From: Pseudomonadota bacterium
GTDB taxonomy: Bacteria; Pseudomonadota; Gammaproteobacteria; Acidiferrobacterales; UBA6901
Assembly: GCA_021790335.1 (NCBI GenBank)
Contig: JAJYEE010000009.1
Location: forward strand, 1 to 64,000
Reading direction: 5' to 3'
Length of the DNA: 64,000 nt
Below the pieces are notes generated by a model. The model did no database searches, was not told where the DNA came from, and saw only the letters and a program-made list of their open reading frames with translations. Of the stretch, positions 39,080-49,458 are shown piece after piece. Numbering within the stretch: position 1 is the stretch's first letter; every line of letters begins with the position of its first letter. The translations under genes were made by a program, and so were the position numbers.

Positions 39080-42000
39080 TCAACCTGGGTGGGATGCCCC
39101 GGCGTAGATTAAACGGACATGCTCCTGCCCTGCAAGTTGCGACAGGCGCTCCAGCACCGCACCGCTCGGAGTGATCCGCCACTCCTGCCCGAGGACAATC
39201 TGTGCCTCGGCGTCGTCCCGCCGGTATCGAAGCAGTACCGGACACTTGCCTGGCGTTGCGGGTTTGAGGATTTCCTGCAGATCGCGCGTGAAGCCGTTTC
39301 CGGCAAGCTGCGCATCCACATCGATCTCCAGAGCGCTCGCCATGGCCGCACGCGCCTGGTCGATGTCGTATATCTTCTCCGCGCTCATCCGGAAACCACC
39401 GGAGTACTCATCGACGCTCACCGGCCCCTCGACGATCAGAAGGTTATCCTTGCCAAGCAGCTCGCGATGACGCTCGTACATCTCCGAGAACACGGCGAGC
39501 TCCAGCTGCCCGGTGCGGTCATCCAGCGTAACGAATGCCATGCGGTCGCCGCGGCGGGTATTCATCGTGCGCATGCCTACGACAAGCCCGGCCACAACCA
39601 CCGTGCGGTCCTCGATCGGCTTCAGATCCGCCAGACAGCTGTCGGTGATGTGGCGAAGCTCTTCCTCATAGCGCCTGATGGGGTGTCCGGTGAGATAAAG
39701 ACCGAGCGTCTCCTTTTCCCCCTGAAGGCGCTGCTCCTCTGTCCACGGGGCAATCTCCGTGAAGCGCGGCTCTTCGACCGGGCTGCTCCCCGCCGAAAAC
39801 ATGTCGTCCTGGCCAGCATCACGGTTCTTGCTGTACTGACCGGCAGCCGCGAGCGCGGTATTGAGCGACGCGGTCATCGATGCGCGGTCCGGCCCGAGCC
39901 CATCCAGCGCCCCGGCCCGTATCAGCGATTCAAGGACACGCCGGTTTACGCGCCGCAGATCGATGCGCCGACACAGGTCGAACAGATCACGGAAGGCTCC
40001 GCCGTTGCAGCGCGCATCGACAACGGCCTCTATGGCTGACGCGCCCAAACCCTTGATGGCGCCCAGGCCATAGAGAATCGTGAGGCTCGGATGCCGTGCT
40101 CCGTCTCCCTCCGGCTGCGCCACCGCATCCGGGCCACTGTGGTCGAGCGGCACGAAGGCATGGTCGCAGCGATTGATGTCGGGCGGAAGCAGAGTGATGT
40201 TCATGTTGCGGCACTCGGCGATCATCGTCACAACCTTGTCGGTCTTGTCCATATCCGCCGACAGCACTGCCGCCATGAAAGCCGCCGGATAGTGCGCCTT
40301 GAGCCACGCGGTCTGATAGGCGATCAGTGCATAGGCGGCGGAGTGCGAACGGTTGAATCCGTAGCCGGCGAATTTCTCGATCAGGTTGAAGATGTCGCTG
40401 GCAAGCTTCTCGCTCACCCCGCGCGCCGCCGCTCCCGCGACAAAAACGTCGCGCTGCTTGGCCATCTCCTCGGGCTTCTTCTTGCCCATCGCCCGTCGCA
40501 GCAGGTCCGCGCTTCCGAGCGTATAACCCGCCAGAACCCGCGCGATCTGCATTACCTGCTCCTGGTAGAGGATCACGCCGTAGGTCGGTTTGAGAATGGG
40601 CTCCAGGCTCGGATGCGGATATTTGATGCGTTCGCGCCCGTGCTTGCGATTGATGAAATCGTCGACCATTCCGGACTGCAGGGGTCCGGGACGGAACAGC
40701 GCCACCAGCGCCACGATTTCCTCGAAATTGTCAGGCTGCAGGCGCTGGATGAGATCCTTCATTCCGCGCGACTCGAGCTGGAACAGCGCAGTGGTACGGC
40801 AGGACTTGAGAAGCGCGTAGGTCGCTGGATCGTCGATGGGTATCTGCTCTATGACCAGCGGCGCTTCACCCAGGCGCTCGCGCGCGGCGTTGATCGTCTT
40901 GACCGCCTTGTCGATGATGGTGAGGTTGCGCAGGCCGAGAAAATCGAACTTGACCAGTCCGATCGTTTCGACGTCTTTCATATCCAGCTGCGTCACGAAC
41001 TGCTTGCTTCCCTGCTCGCAGTACAGCGGCATGAAATCGGTAAGCGCGCTCGGCGCAATGACCACGCCCGCCGCATGCTTGCCCGCCGAGCGCGCAAGCC
41101 CTTCAAGCGCGCGTGCCGTATCGAGAAGCGCGCGCACGTCCTCTTCGCCCTCGTAGCGTTCCCGCAGCATCGGCTCGCGCTCGATCGCCCTATCAAGCGT
41201 CATGTCCAGTTCCATGGGTATCAGCTTGGCGAGCTTGTCCACGTAACCGTACGGATGGTCCAGCACGCGCCCCACGTCGCGCACCACGGCTTTCGCCGCC
41301 ATCGTGCCGTGGGTGATGATCTGGCACACCTTTTCCTTTCCGTAGCGCCGGGTGACGTAGTCGATGACGCGGTCGCGTCCCTCTATGCAGAAGTCCACGT
41401 CGAAATCCGGCAGCGACACACGCTCGGGATTAAGAAAGCGTTCGAACAGCAGTTCGTACTTGATCGGATCCAGCGCCGTGATTCCCAGCGCATAGGCCAC
41501 CAGCGAGCCGGCGCCCGAGCCGCGCCCCGGCCCGACCGGCACATTGTTGTTCTTGGCCCATTCAATGAAGTCGGCGACGATCAGAAAATAGCCGGCGAAC
41601 CCCATTTGCACAATTACTCCCAGCTCCAGGTCGAGCCGCCGCAGATATTCATCAGCGCGTGCCGCGCGCGTCTCCGCCGACATGATCTGGAACCGCGCTT
41701 CCAGGCCGGTTCGCGCCTGGGCCCGCAGAACCTCGTCAACGCTCTGCCCAGGCGGCAACGGAAAGTCTGGAAGGTAATTGTGGCCGAACTCCAAGCGCAG
41801 GTTGCAACGCCGGGCGATCTCCACGGAATTCTCGACAGCCTCGGGAAGATCCTGGAACAGCACCGCCATTTCCCCGCCGGACCGGAAATACTGCTGTTCG
41901 GTATAGCGCCGCGGGCGTCGGCTGTCGGTCAGGATGCGGCCGTCCTGGATGCACACCCGCACCTCGTGCGCCTCGAAGTCCTCGGGGCGCAGGAACCGCA

Positions 42001-42601
42001 CGGCGTTGGTCGCCACGACCGGCAGCCCTTTGCGCTCGGCCAGACGCACGGCTGCATTGTTGTACTCGTCCTGCAGCGGTTGTCCGGTGCGCTGAAGCTC
42101 GAGGTAGTAGCGGTCGCCGAAAACCCGCCGATACTCCTCGGCGAGGTTATCGGCAAGATCACTGTTGCCCGCCAGCAGGGCCTGGGCGATATCGCCCTCG
42201 AGAGCACCGGAAAGCGCGATGAGCCCGCCACTGCGCGCCCACAGCCAGTCTTTAGCAACACGCGGCCGCCCGGCAAACTGTCCTTCGCCGTAAGCCAGGG
42301 TGAGCACCTGGCTCAGGTTGCGGTAGCCCGCAGCGTCCTGACACAAGAGCACCAGCCGGCTGGGCTTGTTGCGGTCCGACGGATTCTCGATCCAGAGATC
42401 CGCACCGATAATCGGTTTCAGGCCGGCCGCCACAGCAGCCTGGTAAAATTTTACCATTCCGAACACATTAGCCAGGTCGGTGAGCGCCACCGCCGGCATC
42501 TCCTGCGCAACGGCGGTTGCCACCAGCTCATCGATGCGCACAATGCCGTCGATGAGGGAAAACTCGGAATGAACGTGAAGATGGACGAAAGGAATGCTCA
42601 C
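39080..42601 (-). CDS. dnaE: DNA polymerase III, alpha subunit
   Basis: The replicative polymerase subunit, 1173 residues from a GTG at 42601. The PHP domain starts FVHLHVHSEFSLIDGIVRID. The catalytic core includes VGPGRGSGAGSLVAYALGIT and PDFDVDFCIEGRDRVIDYV, with the polymerase Asp triad. SHSAAYALIAYQTAWLKAHY, a helix-hairpin-helix and an OB-fold region (TVVAGLVVGMRTMNTRRGDR) follow. The frame extends 25 codons upstream, but the conserved start is SIPFVHLHVH. No clear ribosome-binding site precedes the GTG. It lies downstream of rnhB after 145 bases without a gene, and accA follows at once. Confidence 0.97.
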   Translation of the reverse strand: MSIPFVHLHVHSEFSLIDGIVRIDELVATAVAQEMPAVALTDLANVFGMVKFYQAAVAAGLKPIIGADLWIENPSDRNKPSRLVLLCQDAAGYRNLSQVLTLAYGEGQFAGRPRVAKDWLWARSGGLIALSGALEGDIAQALLAGNSDLADNLAEEYRRVFGDRYYLELQRTGQPLQDEYNNAAVRLAERKGLPVVATNAVRFLRPEDFEAHEVRVCIQDGRILTDSRRPRRYTEQQYFRSGGEMAVLFQDLPEAVENSVEIARRCNLRLEFGHNYLPDFPLPPGQSVDEVLRAQARTGLEARFQIMSAETRAARADEYLRRLDLELGVIVQMGFAGYFLIVADFIEWAKNNNVPVGPGRGSGAGSLVAYALGITALDPIKYELLFERFLNPERVSLPDFDVDFCIEGRDRVIDYVTRRYGKEKVCQIITHGTMAAKAVVRDVGRVLDHPYGYVDKLAKLIPMELDMTLDRAIEREPMLRERYEGEEDVRALLDTARALEGLARSAGKHAAGVVIAPSALTDFMPLYCEQGSKQFVTQLDMKDVETIGLVKFDFLGLRNLTIIDKAVKTINAARERLGEAPLVIEQIPIDDPATYALLKSCRTTALFQLESRGMKDLIQRLQPDNFEEIVALVALFRPGPLQSGMVDDFINRKHGRERIKYPHPSLEPILKPTYGVILYQEQVMQIARVLAGYTLGSADLLRRAMGKKKPEEMAKQRDVFVAGAAARGVSEKLASDIFNLIEKFAGYGFNRSHSAAYALIAYQTAWLKAHYPAAFMAAVLSADMDKTDKVVTMIAECRNMNITLLPPDINRCDHAFVPLDHSGPDAVAQPEGDGARHPSLTILYGLGAIKGLGASAIEAVVDARCNGGAFRDLFDLCRRIDLRRVNRRVLESLIRAGALDGLGPDRASMTASLNTALAAAGQYSKNRDAGQDDMFSAGSSPVEEPRFTEIAPWTEEQRLQGEKETLGLYLTGHPIRRYEEELRHITDSCLADLKPIEDRTVVVAGLVVGMRTMNTRRGDRMAFVTLDDRTGQLELAVFSEMYERHRELLGKDNLLIVEGPVSVDEYSGGFRMSAEKIYDIDQARAAMASALEIDVDAQLAGNGFTRDLQEILKPATPGKCPVLLRYRRDDAEAQIVLGQEWRITPSGAVLERLSQLAGQEHVRLIYAGASHPG

Positions 42602-42745
42602 AGGAGGTATTTCAACGCAAAAGGCCGCGCCAGGAAAGACATGGCGCCGGACCCGCCTGCATCCTGCCGCCCGCACCGGGCACCGGGTCGGGCGTGCGAT
42701 CGAGGAACGTCCGGCAGACCGGGGGAATGCCGCGGACGGGAGGGT

Positions 42746-43345
42746 TCAGGTGCGCGCATTCTGCTGCCCCAGCAGGCGGCGTACCGGACCGAAGCTGCGC
42801 CGGTGGGCGAGGCTGACGCCGTACCGCTCCAGGGCGGCCAGATGCTGGGGCGTCGGATAACCCTTGTGACGGGCAAAATCGTAACCCGGAAAAACACTGT
42901 CCAGGGCGCACATCTCGGCATCGCGGGCAACTTTGGCCAAAATCGAAGCAGCCGATATTGCCGGTTCCGTGACATCTCCCCGCACGATAGCGCGAGCGGC
43001 GCACCGCAGGCGCGGCACCTGGTTGCCGTCGATCAGGGCTTCCACCGGCGCGGGTTCCAGTGCGGCGACTGCCCGGCTCATGGCCAGCAGGCTCGCCTGC
43101 AAAATATTCAGGTGGTCTATCTCCTCGACGGACGCAGATGCCACCGCCCAGGCCAGGGCATGGGAGCGGATTTGCTCGGCAAGGGCCTCGCGTCGCGCCG
43201 GCGCCAGGGTCTTTGAGTCCGCCAGCCCGACGACCGGTCGCTGCGGATCGAGAATCACCGCGGCCGCCAGAACCGGGCCCGCCAGCGGTCCGCGACCGGC
43301 TTCGTCGACCCCGGCCACGAGCAAGGCGGCACGCGGACTGCTCAT
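42746..43345 (-). CDS. rnhB: ribonuclease HII
   Basis: A 199-residue endonuclease that nicks DNA at embedded ribonucleotides. The signature [20 protein letters not shown] supplies the catalytic Asp-Glu pair (residues 14-15). ALIDGNQVP and [15 protein letters not shown] give the remaining acidic and structural residues. It ends [10 protein letters not shown]. It overlaps lpxB by 4 bases (43342-43345), so translation is coupled. Confidence 0.96.
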   Translation of the reverse strand: MSSPRAALLVAGVDEAGRGPLAGPVLAAAVILDPQRPVVGLADSKTLAPARREALAEQIRSHALAWAVASASVEEIDHLNILQASLLAMSRAVAALEPAPVEALIDGNQVPRLRCAARAIVRGDVTEPAISAASILAKVARDAEMCALDSVFPGYDFARHKGYPTPQHLAALERYGVSLAHRRSFGPVRRLLGQQNART

Positions 43346-44517
43346 GCCGGGCCCGCCCCGGCGCGGCCAAGCTCCTGCAGGACGGCCTCCGCGGCCCTTT
43401 CGCTGGCGCCGCGCCGCAACTGCTCATGGATCTTCCCGAACGCCTGCAGCGTCTCGCGCCTTCGGTCCGGATGGGTCAGCAGGTCTTCAATCTCGCACCC
43501 CAGCTTCTCGGGCACCGCGTCGCGCTGCAACAGCTCCGGCACCAGCGCGCTGCCGGCCAGATTGTTGGGCATCGAGTAGCGGCGCACATGCGAAAATAGC
43601 TTGATCAGCATGTAGCTCGGCCAGGACACCCGGTAGGTGACAACCATCAGGCGTTTGACCAGAAGCGCCTCAAGGGTTGCGGTGCCGGACGCCACCAGAG
43701 CAACGTCGGCCGCACCCAGAGCATCGCGCGAGTGACCGTGCAGACGCGTAAGCGGCAGATCCCAGGCGCTGTTGTGCTTTATCGCATCCTCGAATATCTG
43801 GCGCGTGCTGCGGTTCACGAACGGCGCAATGAATTGCATGTCGGGGTGCCGGCCATGCAACCACAGCGCTGTCTTCACGAACACGTCGGCGAGCGCGCGC
43901 AGTTCGCTCACGCGGCTACCGGGAAGAAGAGCGACTATGACCCTGTCCAGTGGAAGCCTCAGCTGCGCGCGCACCAGCCGCATATCCACCCGCTCGGGGA
44001 TTTCGTCCGCCAACGGATGTCCGACGAATTCCACCGGCACACCACGAGACCGGTAAAACTGCTCTTCGAACGGAAATAGTGTCAGCATTCGATCGACCGC
44101 TTTGCGTATCTTGCGCACGCGATAGCTGCGCCACGCCCATACCTGCGGACTGACGTAATGCAGGGTGCGGATGCCGGCACGTCTGAGCGCATGTTCCAGC
44201 CCCAGATTGAAGCCGGGGGAATCTATGCCGATGAACAAGTCCGGGGGGTTGTCCAGGAAATGGTGCCGCAAACGGGCGCGGATCGCACGCAGCTCGCGGT
44301 ATCGGCCCAATACCTCGGTCAGGCCGAGTACCGACAGCCGTTCCATAGGAAACAGGCTGTTGCAGCCGAGCGCCGTCATCTCCGGCCCTCCAATCCCTTC
44401 GAACTCGACAGACGGAAGGCGCTTCCTCAGCGCCTGGATCAGGCGTGCACCCAGCAGGTCGCCAGACACCTCACCGGCTACGACACCGATGCGAACGGTC
44501 GAAGTGGATCGCGGCAT
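43342..44517 (-). CDS. lpxB: lipid-A-disaccharide synthase
   Basis: A 391-residue peripheral membrane GT19 enzyme joining UDP-2,3-diacylglucosamine and lipid X to lipid A disaccharide-1-phosphate. [71 protein letters not shown] and [20 protein letters not shown] are diagnostic blocks. The start ATG is supported by full-length family similarity from the first residues ([11 protein letters not shown]). It follows lpxA by 15 bases. Confidence 0.97.
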   Translation of the reverse strand: MPRSTSTVRIGVVAGEVSGDLLGARLIQALRKRLPSVEFEGIGGPEMTALGCNSLFPMERLSVLGLTEVLGRYRELRAIRARLRHHFLDNPPDLFIGIDSPGFNLGLEHALRRAGIRTLHYVSPQVWAWRSYRVRKIRKAVDRMLTLFPFEEQFYRSRGVPVEFVGHPLADEIPERVDMRLVRAQLRLPLDRVIVALLPGSRVSELRALADVFVKTALWLHGRHPDMQFIAPFVNRSTRQIFEDAIKHNSAWDLPLTRLHGHSRDALGAADVALVASGTATLEALLVKRLMVVTYRVSWPSYMLIKLFSHVRRYSMPNNLAGSALVPELLQRDAVPEKLGCEIEDLLTHPDRRRETLQAFGKIHEQLRRGASERAAEAVLQELGRAGAGPA

Positions 44518-44532
44518 TTCTCTTCACATGCT

Positions 44533-45303
44533 CTAACGTATGATGCCGCGGTGCGACTGCCGGATGAAGTCCGCGAGATGACGGACCTCCTCGTGCTCCT
44601 GTGCCATGCTGTCCAGACGTTCAAGTGCCTGGTCCAGTTTCAGCCCCGACCGGTAAATGATCTTGTACGCGCGTCGGAGCGCGTCGATGGCGGCTTCTGA
44701 AAAGCCGCGCCGCTTGAGCCCGCGCAAATTGAGGCCATACGGTCTGGCCGTGTTCCCGGAGGCAAGAATGAACGGCGGCACGTCCTTGAACGTTATGGTC
44801 GCGATGCCGGTCATGCAGTGCGCACCAACGCGACAGAACTGGTGAATGCCGGTGAATCCGCCGAGAATCGCATAGTCGCCAACGAATACGTGCCCCGCCA
44901 GGCTGGCGCAGTTGGCGAACACAGTCTTGTTGCCGACGTGGCAGTCGTGCGCGACATGCACATAGGCCATGAACAGATTATCGTCACCGATGTGCGTGAG
45001 TCCGCCACCGGCAACGGTACCGCGGCTGAACGTGCAGTACTCACGCACGATGTTGCGGTCACCGACCTCCAGCCGCGTCGGCTCGCCGGCGTATTTCAGA
45101 TCCTGCGGCGCTTCGCCGAGCGAGGCGAACTGGAAGATCCGGTTCTGCCTTCCGATGCGCGTGGGGCCATTGATGACCACATGCGGACCGATCCAGCTGC
45201 CGTCGCCGATCTCCACTCCCGCACCGATGACCGAGAATGGACCGACATGCACGTTCTCTCCCAGACGTGCCGAGGGATCTATGATGGCCTGCGGATGAAT
45301 CAC
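44533..45303 (-). CDS. lpxA: UDP-N-acetylglucosamine acyltransferase
   Basis: The first enzyme of lipid A synthesis, a 256-residue left-handed beta-helix trimer with hexapeptide repeats (IDPSARLGENVHVGPFSVIG). It transfers a 3-hydroxyacyl group from ACP to UDP-GlcNAc. MAYVHVAHDCHVGNKTVFAN contains the catalytic-His neighbourhood, and GLNLRGLKRRGFSEAAIDAL starts the C-terminal helical domain. Its ATG is directly beside the fabZ stop, so the two are coupled. Confidence 0.97.
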   Translation of the reverse strand: MIHPQAIIDPSARLGENVHVGPFSVIGAGVEIGDGSWIGPHVVINGPTRIGRQNRIFQFASLGEAPQDLKYAGEPTRLEVGDRNIVREYCTFSRGTVAGGGLTHIGDDNLFMAYVHVAHDCHVGNKTVFANCASLAGHVFVGDYAILGGFTGIHQFCRVGAHCMTGIATITFKDVPPFILASGNTARPYGLNLRGLKRRGFSEAAIDALRRAYKIIYRSGLKLDQALERLDSMAQEHEEVRHLADFIRQSHRGIIR

Positions 45304-45750
45304 CTACTCGAATTCCTTGTATGTGCACATCAGCTCCGCGCTGCAGCAAAGTTCTCCATCAACCTTGGCGGCGGCATTGAACTTGTAAATGCCATGCATC
45401 TTCCGCTTCAGCGATACTTCTATGCGCAACTGGTCGCCGGGCTCTACCGGGCGCTTGAAGCGCGCCTTGTCGATACCTACAAACAGATACACCGAGTTCT
45501 GAGTCGGCAGGGTCTCCGCCGTCCTGAAGGAAAGAACACCGCAGGCCTGAGCCATCGCTTCCACCACCAGCACTCCGGGCATGACCGGACGATTCGGAAA
45601 ATGCCCCTGGAAAAACGGTTCATTGATGGTGACGTTCTTGATTGCCACCAGTGACTCATCGGGCGTGTACTCCAACACTCGGTCGATCAGCAGAAACGGG
45701 TAGCGATGCGGGAGATGTTTCAGTACGTTATAGATATCCAAACTAGTCAA
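45304..45750 (-). CDS. fabZ: 3-hydroxyacyl-ACP dehydratase
   Basis: A hot-dog-fold dehydratase of fatty acid elongation, 148 residues from a TTG at 45750. The sequence [20 protein letters not shown] with the catalytic His, [20 protein letters not shown] with the catalytic Glu, and [19 protein letters not shown] blocks ([14 protein letters not shown] here) are intact. The open frame reaches 45840, but that part is shadow sequence of lpxD. TTG overlaps the lpxD stop within TTGACTAG, so this rare start probably relies on translational coupling. Confidence 0.94.
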   Translation of the reverse strand: MTSLDIYNVLKHLPHRYPFLLIDRVLEYTPDESLVAIKNVTINEPFFQGHFPNRPVMPGVLVVEAMAQACGVLSFRTAETLPTQNSVYLFVGIDKARFKRPVEPGDQLRIEVSLKRKMHGIYKFNAAAKVDGELCCSAELMCTYKEFE

Positions 45751-46792
45751 GTTTTTCGCCCTCGATAAGCCTCTGCACCTTCTGTTCAAGTTCTTTGACC
45801 CGACGCACGAGCGCGTCCAGCTGGCGCAGTCTCGCCGCATTCTTGCGCCACGTACCGGCCTCTTCGGACGAGATCGCCGATGAATAGACTCCCGGCTTCG
45901 TTATCGATCCAGACACCAGAGATGTACCGGTAACGTGCACATCGTCGGTGATTTCCAGATGTCCGGCGATGCCGGCACGCCCTCCGAATGTGCAACGCTT
46001 GCCGATGACGACGCTACCGGCGACACCGACGAACGCCGCCATTGCCGTATGTTCGCCGATTTGCACGTTGTGCGCAATTTGGATCAGATTATCCAGCTTG
46101 ACGCCGTCGGCGACGACCGTATCGCCGAGGGCACCGCGATCGATGGTGGTGTTCGCACCGACATCTACGTCGTCGCCCAGCACCACCCGTCCGAGCTGCG
46201 GCACCTTCACCCAGCTCGCGCCGTCATGCACATAACCGAAGCCGTCGCTGCCTATCACCGCGCCCGGGTGTATGATGCATCGCCTTCCCACTATACACTC
46301 GCGGCATACCGTCACGTGCGCGACCAGGCGGCTTCCCGCACCGATCCTGGCTCCGCGATCGACAAAACTTCCCGGGCCGATGAACACGTTGTCGCCGATC
46401 ACCGCACCGGCTTCTACGACCGCCTGCGGCCCGATCCAGGCCGTCGGAGAGACCTGCGCACCGTCTGCGACCGTCGCGCTGAAATGAATTCCCGGGTTCC
46501 AGGCCGGCTCCGGATTGAACAGCGCCGCAATCCGCGCAAAACACAGGTGCGGCTCATCCACTATGAGCGCAGTACCGGAAAAATGCCGGACGTCGTCTTC
46601 GGTCAGGATCACGGCGCCGGCACGGGTGGTGGCAAGGTATCTGTGGAAGTTTGGGTTCGACAGGAACGCGATATCACGCGGCCCTGCACCCGCCAGGGTC
46701 GCCACGCCGTCGATCTCGCGCGTCCCATCACCCCGCACCTGCCCGCGAAATCGCCGTGCAAGTTCTTCAAGTGTAACCGCCGCCATTGCCAA
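45743..46792 (-). CDS. lpxD: UDP-3-O-(3-hydroxyacyl)glucosamine N-acyltransferase
   Basis: A 349-residue hexapeptide-repeat enzyme, the third step of lipid A synthesis. The N-terminal uridine-binding domain starts [20 protein letters not shown]. The beta-helix follows ([20 protein letters not shown]) with [40 protein letters not shown] carrying the catalytic His, and a C-terminal helix ([20 protein letters not shown]). Either of the first two Met codons may be used. In most gammaproteobacteria skp lies just upstream; here 336 bases without a gene separate it from bamA. Confidence 0.96.
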   Translation of the reverse strand: MAMAAVTLEELARRFRGQVRGDGTREIDGVATLAGAGPRDIAFLSNPNFHRYLATTRAGAVILTEDDVRHFSGTALIVDEPHLCFARIAALFNPEPAWNPGIHFSATVADGAQVSPTAWIGPQAVVEAGAVIGDNVFIGPGSFVDRGARIGAGSRLVAHVTVCRECIVGRRCIIHPGAVIGSDGFGYVHDGASWVKVPQLGRVVLGDDVDVGANTTIDRGALGDTVVADGVKLDNLIQIAHNVQIGEHTAMAAFVGVAGSVVIGKRCTFGGRAGIAGHLEITDDVHVTGTSLVSGSITKPGVYSSAISSEEAGTWRKNAARLRQLDALVRRVKELEQKVQRLIEGEKLD

Positions 46793-47128
46793 TCCGGATT
46801 ATCGCATCCCCAGCGCTTCTAGGCCGCCGGCGGCGGCAACCGCCCGCCTCGCCGGCCCCACTCCTCCCCCGCCTCACACATATTACCAAACCGACCGCCA
46901 TGCCGCTGCAGCCGCCACCGCCGCACATCCCGGACAGCACGTCCCCGTACAATGCGCCATCCCGCCCCGGCCGCCACAAGGACACGCTCTGCGACCCTGG
47001 TTGCGCGTGCCGCACAGTTAGGTCGCGCTTACCCGCGATCCGGCAACGGAATCTTCGGTGTTGCGCCTCCGATTTCCCATACAACCGGCAGCGCGCCGAC
47101 GCCCCTCACGCGGGCAGGCGCGCGCCCG
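46793..47128. other. gene-free gap where skp (ompH) is normally found
   Basis: These 336 bases between bamA and lpxD hold no reading frame resembling Skp (about 160-180 residues, signal peptide, coiled-coil tentacles). The minus-strand frame here translates to Gly/Arg-rich shadow sequence. No transposase trace or RNA gene is visible. It may contain an internal promoter for lpxD. Confidence 0.5.
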
Positions 47129-49426
47129 TCATTGGAAAGTCGTGCCCAGCGAAAACTGGAACATCTCCGTGTTGTCCCCGGGCTTCTTGTTCAATGGAGT
47201 CGCGACACTGATGCTCAACGGTCCCACCGGAGAATACCAGTGGAAAGCCAGACCCGCCGCATAGCGCATCTGCCCGAGATCCACGGGCTGACCGGTTCCA
47301 TACACCATACCGGCATCCGTAAACACACTCAAGCGCATGGATTTGTTGTCGGCCGCGGTGCCGGGAACCGGAAAAAGAAGCGAGGCGTTGGCAAGCACCC
47401 TGCGGTTACCGCCGATCGGCAGGGTCGGATTCGGCCCGCCTACGTCTTTCGGCCCGAGCGACTCGGGACTGAAGCCGCGCACGGTGCTGCTGCCGCCGGC
47501 ATAGAAATTCTTGTAGAACGGCAGATCATGGGTATTGCCGTAGCCGCCGCCGAAATCATACTCGGCGCGTGCCTCCAGGGTATAGCGCGGACTGAGCGGA
47601 TGATAGGCGCCTGCCTTCATCGTCATCAGGTAGTATTCCAAGTCGCTCCCCGGCACCGCCACCTCTGCCTGCAGACGCTGATAGGTACCTTTCCGTGGAA
47701 AAATCGGATTATCGAGCGTATTGCGTTCCCAGCCCAACGTACCCTTGACAACGCTATTGTCGGGGCCGTACTTGGCCACGAAGTTCTGGGCAACCAGGGC
47801 ACTGGACGTATTGACGCTCAGCGCTACGCGCTCGAAACCGAGCCCGAGGTTCAAAGTACGGAACTCTCCGATCGGTATGCCGTAGAGCACCGCCGCACCA
47901 ACGGTGCTGGAGTTGTAGGCCGCGATGTAGGCGGCGGACGCGTTGATCTGACTGTCGTAGACGGTCAGACTGCGGCTCACTCCGTCCATCGTGTAATAGG
48001 GATTGGTGTAAGTAACGTCGACATGCTTGTCGTAACTGCTGGTGTCGACGCTCGTACTCAGCTGCTTGCCGGTACCGAAAAGGTTCTGGAAGGTCACGCT
48101 CGCGGTCAACAGCAGATGATCCACGTCGGAATACCCTATTCCGGCCATGAAGTTGTTGACCAGCCGCTCCTTCACGGCAACGTCCATATCAACCTCATCC
48201 GAGGTGCCCGGAACCGCCGGTGTCTCGACATTTACACTGTCAAACAGCCCCAGGCGCTGCAGGCGCCTGCGCGAGAGCTTGATCTTCGACGCCGAAAACC
48301 ACGCGCCCTCGAACTGCCGCATCTCGCGTCGCAGCACATCGTCGTCAGTGCTGTTGTTGCCGATGAAATTCACGCGCCGTACGTACACACGCCGTCCCGG
48401 ATCAATGTAAAACGTGAACGCCACACTCCCATTCTTGCGATCGATTTCAGGTACCGCATTCACGTTGGCAAATGCGTACCCCAGGTCGCCGAGACGTCCG
48501 GAAATGCGCTTGCTGCTGTCGACCACCTTTTGTCGCGAAAATACTGATCCGGGCTTTATGCTTATCAGCGACTTCAGTACCGCCTCCGGAAGGATGAGAT
48601 TGCCTGCCAGCTTATACCCGGAAACCATGTAGCGCCGGCCCTCACTGATGTTGACGGTGATGTAGATCTGGCGCTTGTCGGGTGTGATCGACACCTCGGT
48701 GGAACCGATATTGAAATTGAGAAAACCGCGATCCTGGTAGAAAGCGCGCAGGTTTTCGAGGTCTCCGGCAAGCTGTTGCTTGGAGTACTGGTCGTTCTTG
48801 GTCAGAAAGCTGAACAGGGTCGGCGTGCTGAGCTTGAACGTGCCGAGCAGCTCCTTCTCGGAAAAGCTGTGGTTACCGACGATGGTGATCTGCCGGATCT
48901 TTGCGACCTGCCCCTCGGAGACGGCGATATCGATGGCAACACGGTTGCGCGGTCGTGGCGTCACCGTGGTCTTCACCTTGACTGCGTAATAGCCACGGGC
49001 AAAATACTGGCCCTTCAGTTCCTGTTCCATCTGGTCCAGCACCGACTTGTCGAGCACCCTGCCTTTGGCAAGGCCCACCTGCTCGAGCCCCTTCTTCAAC
49101 GTGCTCTTGTCGAGTTCCTTGACTCCGGTAACCTTAATGCTGGCGATGGATGGTCTTTCGACAACCTTTACTATCAGCGTGCTGCCGCTGCGGTCAAGAC
49201 TGACATCGCGAAAGAATCCGGTCTTGAACAGCGCCTTGATCGCATCGCTCGCGCGGCGCGACGTGACCGTGCTGCCGATTTTGATTGGCAGGTAATTGAA
49301 CACAGTGCCTGCGGATATGCGTTGCAGTCCTATGACCCGGATGTCCTTGACTACGAAGGATTCGATTGCATAGGCAGGAGCGGCAACCAGCGCGCACAGA
49401 AGCAGAACCGCAGAAATTACTTTCAT
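47129..49426 (-). CDS. bamA: outer-membrane protein assembly factor BamA
   Basis: A 765-residue outer-membrane protein, the core of the beta-barrel assembly machine. A signal peptide (MKVISAVLLLCALVAAPAYA) is followed by five POTRA domains (FVVKDIRVIGLQRISAGTVF begins POTRA 1) and a 16-stranded barrel with FYKNFYAGGSSTVRGFSPES, the conserved VRGF loop. The chain ends FQFSLGTTFQ, one residue after the expected terminal aromatic. It lies 32 bases after rseP in the same operon. Accessory Bam lipoproteins are not in the window. Confidence 0.97.
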   Translation of the reverse strand: MKVISAVLLLCALVAAPAYAIESFVVKDIRVIGLQRISAGTVFNYLPIKIGSTVTSRRASDAIKALFKTGFFRDVSLDRSGSTLIVKVVERPSIASIKVTGVKELDKSTLKKGLEQVGLAKGRVLDKSVLDQMEQELKGQYFARGYYAVKVKTTVTPRPRNRVAIDIAVSEGQVAKIRQITIVGNHSFSEKELLGTFKLSTPTLFSFLTKNDQYSKQQLAGDLENLRAFYQDRGFLNFNIGSTEVSITPDKRQIYITVNISEGRRYMVSGYKLAGNLILPEAVLKSLISIKPGSVFSRQKVVDSSKRISGRLGDLGYAFANVNAVPEIDRKNGSVAFTFYIDPGRRVYVRRVNFIGNNSTDDDVLRREMRQFEGAWFSASKIKLSRRRLQRLGLFDSVNVETPAVPGTSDEVDMDVAVKERLVNNFMAGIGYSDVDHLLLTASVTFQNLFGTGKQLSTSVDTSSYDKHVDVTYTNPYYTMDGVSRSLTVYDSQINASAAYIAAYNSSTVGAAVLYGIPIGEFRTLNLGLGFERVALSVNTSSALVAQNFVAKYGPDNSVVKGTLGWERNTLDNPIFPRKGTYQRLQAEVAVPGSDLEYYLMTMKAGAYHPLSPRYTLEARAEYDFGGGYGNTHDLPFYKNFYAGGSSTVRGFSPESLGPKDVGGPNPTLPIGGNRRVLANASLLFPVPGTAADNKSMRLSVFTDAGMVYGTGQPVDLGQMRYAAGLAFHWYSPVGPLSISVATPLNKKPGDNTEMFQFSLGTTFQ

Positions 49427-49458
49427 TATTTATATAGGCGGTGGAATTTGTGAATTGG

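Noticed and set aside
40091..43216. A 1041-codon open frame on the plus strand
   Set aside because: It is antisense to dnaE and rnhB, whose protein families are unmistakable. High GC at codon position three leaves the opposite strand open. No domain is recognisable in it.
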